DNA of 53,396 nucleotides from an uncultured Alphaproteobacteria bacterium. Lineage in GTDB: Bacteria > Pseudomonadota > Alphaproteobacteria > HIMB59. Below are positions 16,187 to 23,721 of this stretch, piece by piece. Under the pieces are notes generated by a model. That model did no database searches. It worked only from the letters and a program-made list of their open reading frames with translations, and had not been told where the DNA came from. The translations under genes and the position numbers were made by a program. The DNA lies in the NCBI GenBank assembly GCA_902530745.1, contig CACABO010000003.1, positions 1 to 53,396 on the forward strand. Reading direction: 5' to 3'. Position 1 is the stretch's first letter; the number at the start of each line of letters is the position of its first letter.

Positions 16187-17088
16187 GTATTTGTGTATTT
16201 GGGATATTCGTTGCGGATCTATGTTTTTTTGCAAATGATATTCCAATACCAGGTCAAACGGTATTAGGAAAAAAACACATCATCGGACCAGGTGGTAAAG
16301 GGTCAAACCAAGCAATAGCAGCAGCAAGAGCTGGAGGTAATGTATCTTTTATAAGTAAAGTAGGTAAAGATAGCTATGCCGATCTTGCAATCTCTTTATA
16401 TGACAAAGATAAAATAAATTATGATGGTTTGGTTATCTCTGAAAATGAATCAACTGGGGCTGCAGGTATTTTGATTAATGAAAAAACTGGGCAAAATGCA
16501 ATAAATGTTGTTCCAGGAGCCGCTGGTACAATCGATGAAAAGTTAATCGACTCAAAGTTAAAAATAATAGAGTCTTCTGATGTTTTTTTAACACAGTTAG
16601 AGACACCAAAAGAGGTAACACTCTATGCTCTAAAAAAAGCGAAAAATTTTAATTGTACAACAATTCTAAATCCAGCACCCGCCAGTGAAATAAATGATGA
16701 TAACTTTCAATATTTTGATTTTTTTACCCCGAATGAAACGGAGGCAAGTTTTTATTATGGTCAATCAATTAAAAATGAGGAAGACTGTAAAAAAGCAGGA
16801 AGTTTTTTTTTAGATAAAGGGATAAAAAATATAATTATTACACTTGGAGAAAATGGTTGTTATTTTAAAAACAATAAAGAGGAGTTTATGGTACCTGCAT
16901 CAAATCTAAAGAAACCAGTAGTTGATACAACAGGTGCGGGGGATGCTTTTAATGGGGCTCTAAGTGTGGCAATCTCACAAAATAAAAACTACAAAGAAGC
17001 TATTGAGTTTGCTAATCTTGTGGCAGGTGTTTCAGTTACAAGGGAGGGAGCAGCAAATTCAATGCCATACAAAGAGGAATTACTTTAA
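16183..17088 (+). CDS. rbsK: Ribokinase (PfkB family)
   Basis: 301 residues, the standard ribokinase length. Motifs: GPGGKGSNQAIAAARAG near the N-terminus (substrate binding), LNPAPAS, FTPNETEA and DTTGAGDAFNGAL (catalytic Asp and anion hole). It converts D-ribose to ribose 5-phosphate, or acts on a close relative such as deoxyribose. It begins with GTG in a GTGA overlap with the mutarotase gene and ends 2 nt before the aldo/keto reductase, so the three are one operon. Confidence 0.9.
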   Translation: MSICVFGIFVADLCFFANDIPIPGQTVLGKKHIIGPGGKGSNQAIAAARAGGNVSFISKVGKDSYADLAISLYDKDKINYDGLVISENESTGAAGILINEKTGQNAINVVPGAAGTIDEKLIDSKLKIIESSDVFLTQLETPKEVTLYALKKAKNFNCTTILNPAPASEINDDNFQYFDFFTPNETEASFYYGQSIKNEEDCKKAGSFFLDKGIKNIIITLGENGCYFKNNKEEFMVPASNLKKPVVDTTGAGDAFNGALSVAISQNKNYKEAIEFANLVAGVSVTREGAANSMPYKEELL

Positions 17089-17090
17089 AA

Positions 17091-18116
17091 ATGCCATATA
17101 TTTCAGACAAAAATCGCTATCAAAAAATGCATTATAGAAACTGTGGTGATAGTGGTTTAAAACTACCTGTCTTGTCAATAGGGTTATGGCATAACTTTGG
17201 TGGCAATGGAATGGCTTCAGAGTCTAAAAAAATTCTTTTTGAGTCTTTTGATGCAGGAATTACTCATTTTGATTTAGCAAATAATTATGGACCACCTTAT
17301 GGCAGTGCTGAGTCTAATTTTGGAAAAGTCATGAAAAGTGATCTTGGAAAATACCGTGATGAGTTAATTATATCGTCTAAAGCAGGTTACGATATGTGGG
17401 ATGGACCCTATGGTGAATGGGGTTCAAAAAAACATGTAATTGCTAGTTGCGATCAAAGTTTAAAGAGGATGAAACTGGATTATGTAGATATATTTTATTC
17501 ACATCGTTTTGATCCGAATACACCTCTTGAGGAAACAGCTGATGCCTTAGAAAGTATCTATAAAGCTGGTAAGGCCCTGTATATTGGTGTCTCTTCTTAC
17601 TCCTCCAACAAGACAAATAAAATGATTTCAATTTTAAAGAGCAAAGGAATCAAATTATTAATTCATCAACCTTCTTATTCATTAATCAATAGATGGATTG
17701 AAAAAGATTTAACAAGAACTCTAATAAAAAAAGGGGTTGGTTGTATCGCCTTTTCTCCACTAGCCCAAGGTTTTTTATCTAATAAATATTTGAAAGGTGT
17801 TCCTAAAGTTTCAAGAGTTAATGAAAATAGCTCTTTCAGCAAAGATTTAATAACGAAAAAAAATACTAAAATTATTAATGAACTCAATAAAATTGCAAAA
17901 AGAAGAAATCAATCTCTATCCCAAATGGCTATAGCATGGGTATTAAATAATCGTGCAATAACTTCTGCTTTAATTGGAGCTAGAACAGTAAAACAGCTTA
18001 AAGAAAACTTAGCTGCACTTGATAATTTAAAATTTTCAAAAAAAGAAATAAAAGAAATAAATAAAGCGGCAAAAGAGGGTGATATAAATATATGGGCTCC
18101 TTCTAGTGCCCATTGA
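17091..18116 (+). CDS. Aldo/keto reductase (YghZ / L-glyceraldehyde-3-phosphate reductase-like)
   Basis: 341 residues. The catalytic tetrad of the superfamily is visible: Asp and Tyr in FDLANNYGPPYGSAE, Lys in IISSKAGYD and His in DIFYSHRFD. The N-terminus (MHYRNCGDSGLKLPVLSIGLWHNFG) is 20 or so residues into the chain and typical of the YghZ subgroup. The C-terminal ALIGARTVKQLKENLAAL is the NADP-binding end. It reduces aldehydes or detoxifies L-glyceraldehyde 3-phosphate; its place right behind rbsK suggests a sugar aldehyde. A 33-bp AT-rich gap separates it from the convergent gene. Confidence 0.87.
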   Translation: MPYISDKNRYQKMHYRNCGDSGLKLPVLSIGLWHNFGGNGMASESKKILFESFDAGITHFDLANNYGPPYGSAESNFGKVMKSDLGKYRDELIISSKAGYDMWDGPYGEWGSKKHVIASCDQSLKRMKLDYVDIFYSHRFDPNTPLEETADALESIYKAGKALYIGVSSYSSNKTNKMISILKSKGIKLLIHQPSYSLINRWIEKDLTRTLIKKGVGCIAFSPLAQGFLSNKYLKGVPKVSRVNENSSFSKDLITKKNTKIINELNKIAKRRNQSLSQMAIAWVLNNRAITSALIGARTVKQLKENLAALDNLKFSKKEIKEINKAAKEGDINIWAPSSAH

Positions 18117-18149
18117 TTAATTTAAATTTTTTATTATCTCACTGATAAA

Positions 18150-19157
18150 TTAAATTTTAATCCACTTTTTTTTCTTAATAGACATAAAAATTGCATCTAA
18201 TACTTTCATATTTTTTTTTGCATCTAATAATCCATAATCTACTTTAGTTTTATAAATTAACTCATTAGAAAATTTTGTAACTTGATGCTCATATTGATCA
18301 GCTGCTGGAAATACTTTTATTGTATTGTCTTTTCGATAGATTGATTTTCCATTGTAGATAACAACTGTAGTTGGTTTATTCGCAATTGCGTTGAAAGGAT
18401 TTTCAATAACAACTGTTTTTTTTGTGCCAAGAATTACTACTTGTTGTGAATATGTGCTTTGTGTAGCAACTGTAAAGGTTGAGAAAATATCTCCAAAATC
18501 TAATAATGCAGATGATAAGATATCTGTTTTAAATTTTTTATCATTTTTAGAAGTTGCAATAACTCTTTTTGGTTCTTTATCTATTAGAAATCTTGATATG
18601 ACAGTCGGATAACATCCAATGTCATAGATGGCCCCTCCACCAAAGTTTTTGATATTTCTGATATTTTTTGGATTTTTATTATTGTATGAAAACACTGTTG
18701 ATATACTTGATATTGATCCGATTTTACCTGATTTTATATATTCTTTAACCCATCGCCATTGAGGATGATGCCTGACCATAAATGCTTCTTTAACAATAAC
18801 TTTATTTTGTGAGGCAATTTTTATTAATGGATCTATATCTTTTGATTTTAAAGATAATGGTTTTTCTAATAGGAGATTTTTTTTATTTTTACAGGCCTCA
18901 ATACTTGATTTTATATGTAAGTGGTTAGGAAGAGGGTTATATATTACATCTACATCTTTATCTTCATACAACTCTTTATAAGAACCATAGCTTTTTGGTA
19001 TTTTAAATTTTTTTGTTAGAGCTGTTGCTCTGGATAAATTTCTACTAGCGAGCGCTATAACCTGACTATTTTTAGATTTTTTTATTGCAGGTATTACGTG
19101 CTCCCAACCAATTTTAGCAGTGCTTAATATGCCCCAATTAATAATTTTTTTTTTCAT
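18150..19157 (-). CDS. Gfo/Idh/MocA family NAD(P)-dependent oxidoreductase
   Basis: 335 residues. The N-terminal Rossmann region (NWGILSTAKIGWEHVIPAI, then ALASRNLSRA) is followed by the diagnostic LLLEKPLSL motif near residue 95, and the C-terminal alpha/beta domain starts with GGGAIYDIGCYPTVISRFL. Members oxidise or reduce sugars, inositol or amino sugars. The gene stands alone on the minus strand between two plus-strand operons, 91 bp from the ROK kinase start. It resembles the xylose/glucose dehydrogenase branch; the substrate is unknown. Confidence 0.85.
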   Translation of the reverse strand: MKKKIINWGILSTAKIGWEHVIPAIKKSKNSQVIALASRNLSRATALTKKFKIPKSYGSYKELYEDKDVDVIYNPLPNHLHIKSSIEACKNKKNLLLEKPLSLKSKDIDPLIKIASQNKVIVKEAFMVRHHPQWRWVKEYIKSGKIGSISSISTVFSYNNKNPKNIRNIKNFGGGAIYDIGCYPTVISRFLIDKEPKRVIATSKNDKKFKTDILSSALLDFGDIFSTFTVATQSTYSQQVVILGTKKTVVIENPFNAIANKPTTVVIYNGKSIYRKDNTIKVFPAADQYEHQVTKFSNELIYKTKVDYGLLDAKKNMKVLDAIFMSIKKKKWIKI

Positions 19158-19248
19158 AAAAAAAATTTAAAACTATCTGACTACAATCAATACATATATT
19201 TAAAAGATTTCATACATTTATTTTATAACTTATGGTATCTATTTAAAA

Positions 19249-20172
19249 ATGAGTGATTTTAAAATAGGCATTGATTACGGTGGTACCAAAATTGAGGGTA
19301 TTTTAATAGACTCAAATGGTAAAGAAATTCTGAGAAAAAGATCTACTTATGAAAAAAATTACGAAAGTGGTTTAAATACCGTAAAATCTTTAGTTTCAGA
19401 ATTTGATAAATTTACAGATCAACAAAATTCTGTAGGGGTTTGCATACCAGGATTTTCTTCATATGAAACTGGCTTAGTAAATAATGCTAATTGTATATGG
19501 ATTAATGACAAACCATTTCATAAAGACTTAGAAAAAAGTTTAAATAGAGAAATTCGAATCATGAATGATGCTAACTGTTTTGCATTATCTGAAGCTATCG
19601 ATGGCTCTGGGGCAAATTATAAATCAGTTTGGGGTGTAATTATTGGATCTGGTTTTGGCGGATCATTTGTTTATGAAAAGAAAGTCATTGAGGGCGTCAA
19701 CCAAATTGCAGGAGATTGGGGACATCAACCATTGCCCTATCCTACTGAGGAGGAAATTAATTCTAATGTCCAATGTAATGTAGGTAATTGCAAAAGACCC
19801 TTATGTGCTGAGCAATTTATATCAGGAATAGGTTTTACAAAATTATTTAACGAGAAATATGGCACCAGTTTAAGAACAAGAGAAATAGTTGCTTTGGAAG
19901 CAAATGGAGATGAAAGAGCAAAAAAAGAATTTGAATTATATGAAGATCGTTTTGCCAGATTAATATCTGTCATGATAGGTATCGTTGACCCTGAGGTAAT
20001 AGTTTTTGGTGGAGGTATGTCAAACGTTGGTAGACTTTATGACAATATACCTAAATTACTTCCTAAATACACATTTAGTGATAAGATAAGGAATAAGATC
20101 TTACGGAATACTCACGGTGACTCCAGCGGTGTTAGAGGAGCAGCGTGGTTGTGGGACTCAGATAAATTTTAA
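19249..20172 (+). CDS. ROK-family sugar kinase, probable fructokinase (Mak-like)
   Basis: 307 residues. The ATP-binding motif IGIDYGGTKIEG (6-17) and VIIGSGFGGSFVYEKKVIEG are ROK hallmarks. A zinc-binding cluster follows in GDWGHQPLPYP...QCNVGNCKRPLCAEQF, with one His and the usual Cys set. There is no N-terminal DNA-binding domain, so it is a kinase and not a NagC/XylR-type regulator. The Mak-like layout suggests D-fructose to fructose 6-phosphate. The next gene, phosphofructokinase, starts directly after the stop codon, which supports a fructose to fructose 1,6-bisphosphate order fed by FrcBCA. Confidence 0.85.
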   Translation: MSDFKIGIDYGGTKIEGILIDSNGKEILRKRSTYEKNYESGLNTVKSLVSEFDKFTDQQNSVGVCIPGFSSYETGLVNNANCIWINDKPFHKDLEKSLNREIRIMNDANCFALSEAIDGSGANYKSVWGVIIGSGFGGSFVYEKKVIEGVNQIAGDWGHQPLPYPTEEEINSNVQCNVGNCKRPLCAEQFISGIGFTKLFNEKYGTSLRTREIVALEANGDERAKKEFELYEDRFARLISVMIGIVDPEVIVFGGGMSNVGRLYDNIPKLLPKYTFSDKIRNKILRNTHGDSSGVRGAAWLWDSDKF

Positions 20173-21255
20173 ATGAAAAAAATTGGAATTCTTACTAGTG
20201 GTGGAGACTGTGGTGGTTTAAACGCGGCAGTTAGATCGATATTTTTCAGAGCTAAAAATACATATCAGATGGAAGTTATGGGTATTCGTGATGGCACTGT
20301 TGGTTTAATGCAAAGACCAGTGGCTTATGTTCCATTAGACTATCAAACTTTTAGCGGTTCTCTTCTAAGACAAGGTGGGACATTTTTGGGAACAACAAGT
20401 AAAGGTAATCCTTTTAAATTTCCCATGCCAGATGGTAAATACAAAGATAGATCCCAAGACATTATTGATGGTTACAAAGAATTAGGTCTTGATGGGCTTA
20501 TTGTTATAGGCGGTGATGGAAGCATGTCGATATTAACTGAAATTGCAAAAAGAGGTGACTTAAATATTGTAGCCATACCTAAAACAATTGACAATGATGT
20601 GGGAGCTACTGAAAGCTCCATAGGGTTTAATACAGCTGTAAATGTTGCTACCCAAGCACTAGATAACTTACAAACAACTGCTGCAAGTCATCAAAGAACG
20701 ATGATTTTAGAAGTAATGGGGAGAGACGCAGGACACATAGCTATTAACGCTGGCATTGCAGGTGGAGCAGATGTAATCCTAATTCCTGAATTAAATTACT
20801 CTATCAAAGGAATTGTCAATAAACTCACTGAAATGAAAAATAGAGGAATAGTTCATTCGCTGATTGTAGTAGCAGAGGCAGTAAAAACAGAAAGCGGAAA
20901 AAGTTATACTGTTGAATACGCTGATGGTCAAAAAAGATTAGGCGGTATAGGTAATTATCTTTCAGAGGAAATAATGAAAAGTACTGATATAGAGTGTAGG
21001 GTTACTTCTTTGGGGCATGTTCAACGAGGTGCGCCCCCTACTCCACGTGATAGAATTTTAGCAAGTGCTTTTGGAGTTTATGCTGTTGATTTAATAGCAA
21101 AAGGAAAATATGGAAGAATGGTTGCATGGAGAGATAGAAAAGTTGTTGATGTTCCAATTAGTGAAGGAATTTCTACTTATAAAGTTGTAGATAGATCCGA
21201 TCCTCTAATTGAAACTGCTTTAGCACTTGGGGTATATGTTGGTGATATAAAGTGA
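20173..21255 (+). CDS. pfkA: 6-phosphofructokinase
   Basis: 360 residues. Motifs: ILTSGGDCGGLNAAVR at the N-terminus, GGDGSMS (113-119), PKTIDNDVGATESSIGF (136-152, catalytic Asp in TIDND), and LGHVQRGAPPTPRDR. Position 116 is Gly, like Gly104 of the E. coli ATP enzyme, which favours ATP; Lys137 in PKTIDND, where E. coli has Gly, is the residue usual in pyrophosphate enzymes. The mixed Gly/Lys pattern fits the long group of ATP phosphofructokinases, but the donor needs testing. It abuts the ROK kinase (stop then ATG) and the oxygenase-like gene (0-nt gap), so it lies in one operon. Confidence 0.9.
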   Translation: MKKIGILTSGGDCGGLNAAVRSIFFRAKNTYQMEVMGIRDGTVGLMQRPVAYVPLDYQTFSGSLLRQGGTFLGTTSKGNPFKFPMPDGKYKDRSQDIIDGYKELGLDGLIVIGGDGSMSILTEIAKRGDLNIVAIPKTIDNDVGATESSIGFNTAVNVATQALDNLQTTAASHQRTMILEVMGRDAGHIAINAGIAGGADVILIPELNYSIKGIVNKLTEMKNRGIVHSLIVVAEAVKTESGKSYTVEYADGQKRLGGIGNYLSEEIMKSTDIECRVTSLGHVQRGAPPTPRDRILASAFGVYAVDLIAKGKYGRMVAWRDRKVVDVPISEGISTYKVVDRSDPLIETALALGVYVGDIK

Positions 21256-22086
21256 ATGTTTATACCAATAGAAAAAATTTCAAATCTTCAAGAATTTAAA
21301 AAAGATATTTTTAGTGGAAAAGTTTTTGTATTTCAAAAATCAAAAACTTCAAATGATTTAATAACCCAAATTAAAAATAAAATACAAAATATTTATGATG
21401 GTGAAATAGAAGAAATACACCATTTAAAAAATTCTGAGGATATAAGTAAGGATATTGTATCAAAATTAAAAAACCATGAAGATTTCAGAAAACTATTTTC
21501 AAACTTTTTATATGAAATTGGATATAATAAAGGTGAAACTTTTTGGGATCGATTTGTTGTAAGAGTAGCACCAGCAGAAAATAACTTACCTTACAGAGAA
21601 GCATCTAGAATAAATATTCATCGTGATACTTGGGGCACAAATTTGTATCAACAAATTAATTGGTGGGCACCAGTAAGCAAAGTAGAGGAAAAAAATACTA
21701 TGATTTTTTATCCAGATTATTTTGATGTTCCAGTAAAAAATACTACTTCGACTTGGGACTTAAACATTTATTTAGCCAATAGAAAAAAAGGCGATTTTTC
21801 TTATCCCTCTGCTCCACAATTAAAAGAGGACTTGCCCAGCAATATTAAGAAAATACCAGTAACTATAAAACCAGGAGAAATTTTATGTTTTTCAGGTGCT
21901 CACTTACATAGCTCATCAAAAGAAAAGTCTGAAAATACAAGGATAAGCTTTGAAATTAGAACTATTTGTGAAAACGACTTAAATAGTTCAGCTCAAGCCC
22001 CAAATGTAGACTGCGATTTGCAATGGAAGTTCCCTAAAATTTTTAAAAAAATTAATGACAATTCGCCCCTGAAAATAACTAGCTGA
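21256..22086 (+). CDS. Putative 2-oxoglutarate/Fe(II)-dependent oxygenase-like protein
   Basis: 276 residues, not recognised as a named family. A plausible double-stranded beta-helix iron site can be read: His and Asp in INIHRDTWGT (about 124-133), a distal His in CFSGAHLHSSS (about 216-226) and an Arg in ENTRISFEIRT that could bind 2-oxoglutarate, an arrangement like phytanoyl-CoA dioxygenase relatives. Aromatic residues (QQINWWAPV, TMIFYPDYF) surround the site. It starts immediately after the pfkA stop and ends 28 nt before soxB, so it links the sugar and methylamine blocks. Substrate unknown; assignment rests on motif reading only. Confidence 0.5.
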   Translation: MFIPIEKISNLQEFKKDIFSGKVFVFQKSKTSNDLITQIKNKIQNIYDGEIEEIHHLKNSEDISKDIVSKLKNHEDFRKLFSNFLYEIGYNKGETFWDRFVVRVAPAENNLPYREASRINIHRDTWGTNLYQQINWWAPVSKVEEKNTMIFYPDYFDVPVKNTTSTWDLNIYLANRKKGDFSYPSAPQLKEDLPSNIKKIPVTIKPGEILCFSGAHLHSSSKEKSENTRISFEIRTICENDLNSSAQAPNVDCDLQWKFPKIFKKINDNSPLKITS

Positions 22087-22114
22087 TTATTTTATTTTTT
22101 GCTAATTTGCTGAT

Positions 22115-23365
22115 GTGAAGAAAAAATATTCAATATTTAGCCTTGCTAAAAATGCACTATCTGGCCATAAAGACTGGCCAAAAATGTGGAGAAGCCCCGA
22201 ACCCAGAGAGTTTTATGATGTCATAATAATTGGTGGTGGGGGTCATGGACTAGGAACTGCTTATTACTTAGCAAAAGAACATGGATTAAAAAATATTGCC
22301 GTAATAGAAAAAGGTTGGCTTGGTGGAGGTAACACAGGTAGAAACACCACTATCATTAGATCAAATTATTTATGGGATGATAGTGCTCATTTGTACGAAC
22401 ACTCTTTGAAGTTATGGGAAAACCTATCAAGCGAATTAAATTACAATGTAATGTTTAGTCAAAGAGGGGTTATGAATTTAGCCCATAACGAACATGATAT
22501 AAAAGAAATTAAAAGAAGAGTTAGTGCAAATAATTTAAATGGTATTGATTCATTTTGGTTATCTAAAGAAGAAATTCAAAAAAAGGTTCCTATAATGAAT
22601 ACTGACAATCTTCGATATCCAGTGCTAGGTGCATCTTACCAACCTCGCGGTGGTGTAGCACGACATGATGCAATAGCATGGGGTTTTGCAATGCGCGCTG
22701 ATGAGATGGGAGTTGATATAATTCAAAATTGTGAGGCACATCAAATAAGGACTAAAAATGGAACAATAGAAGGTGTCGAAACTTCCAAGGGTTTTTTAAG
22801 GGCAAATAAAATTGGAGTTGTTGCTTCAGGTCATACTGGTGTTTTAGCAGAGAGTGCGGGTATCAGATTACCTTTACAAAGTAAGCCACTTCAGGCACTT
22901 GTTTCTGAACCAATTAAACCTATTATTGATACAGTGGTAATGTCCTCTGCAGTTCATGCTTATGTCAGTCAATCTGATAAAGGTGAATTAGTTATTGGAG
23001 CAGGAACCGACAGTTATAATTCTTTTACTCAAAGAGGTGGTTTTAACATTATTGAAGATACTATTCGAGCTATGGTCGAGCTTTATCCAGTATTTGGCAA
23101 AATGAAAATGCTTCGTCAATGGGGTGGTATTGTTGACATCTGCCCAGATGCTAGTCCTATTATTAGTAAATGTGACATTGAAGGTTTATTTTTTAATTGT
23201 GGCTGGGGCACAGGTGGTTTTAAAGCTACACCTGGAAGTGCAAATGTTTTCGCACATACCATTGCAAAAAATGAACCTCATCAAATTAATAGTGCGTTTA
23301 ATCTTGATAGATTTGCAAGTGGAAGATTAGTAGACGAACACGGTGCTGCTGCCGTAGCACATTAA
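22115..23365 (+). CDS. soxB: Heterotetrameric sarcosine oxidase, beta subunit
   Basis: 416 residues, usual SoxB length. The FAD dinucleotide motif is [18 protein letters not shown] (about 36-53), followed by the SoxB-typical [19 protein letters not shown], which covers the FMN attachment region. The C-terminal [17 protein letters not shown] and [14 protein letters not shown] close the FAD domain. It demethylates sarcosine to glycine with the alpha subunit, passing the methyl carbon to tetrahydrofolate. The start is GTG at 22115, giving the standard [11 protein letters not shown]-terminus. First of four coupled sox genes; 5 nt separate it from soxD. Confidence 0.95.
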   Translation: MKKKYSIFSLAKNALSGHKDWPKMWRSPEPREFYDVIIIGGGGHGLGTAYYLAKEHGLKNIAVIEKGWLGGGNTGRNTTIIRSNYLWDDSAHLYEHSLKLWENLSSELNYNVMFSQRGVMNLAHNEHDIKEIKRRVSANNLNGIDSFWLSKEEIQKKVPIMNTDNLRYPVLGASYQPRGGVARHDAIAWGFAMRADEMGVDIIQNCEAHQIRTKNGTIEGVETSKGFLRANKIGVVASGHTGVLAESAGIRLPLQSKPLQALVSEPIKPIIDTVVMSSAVHAYVSQSDKGELVIGAGTDSYNSFTQRGGFNIIEDTIRAMVELYPVFGKMKMLRQWGGIVDICPDASPIISKCDIEGLFFNCGWGTGGFKATPGSANVFAHTIAKNEPHQINSAFNLDRFASGRLVDEHGAAAVAH

Positions 23366-23370
23366 TAAAT

Positions 23371-23721
23371 ATGCTCATAATTAATTGCCCTTATTGCGGC
23401 CCGAGAGATCAATCGGAATTTTCAAATGGAGGAGAGGCTCATGTAAAAAGACCCGATGGATCAAAAGAAATTGGTGATCGTGAGTGGGGAGAATACGTCT
23501 TTATAAGAGCAAATCCAAAAGGTTTGTTTTATGAGCGCTGGGTACACACACATGGTTGTCGCAAATGGTTTAATTGTGTAAGAGATACATCTACTGATGA
23601 AATTTTGGTGACCTACAAGCTCGATGAAAAAAAACCAAATTTAAATAATTTTAAAAGTGTTGTTAAAACGCCCTCTGGTGAACCAGAAGTTGGGTCGGGT
23701 AATTTTACGGTTGAAAAATGA
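23371..23721 (+). CDS. soxD: Sarcosine oxidase, delta subunit (zinc-binding)
   Basis: 116 residues. NCPYCGPRDQSEF (Cys6 and Cys9) with a later WVHTHGCRKWFN supplies the Cys/His zinc site that is the hallmark of the small delta subunit. It has a structural role in the alpha-beta-gamma-delta complex. It ends in an ATGA overlap with soxA. Confidence 0.94.
   Translation: MLIINCPYCGPRDQSEFSNGGEAHVKRPDGSKEIGDREWGEYVFIRANPKGLFYERWVHTHGCRKWFNCVRDTSTDEILVTYKLDEKKPNLNNFKSVVKTPSGEPEVGSGNFTVEK

Noticed and set aside
18117-18149. AT-rich inverted repeat between the aldo/keto reductase and Gfo/Idh genes as a two-way terminator
   Set aside because: Only a 5-bp stem (TTATC/GATAA) pairs cleanly, and it contains almost no GC pairs.
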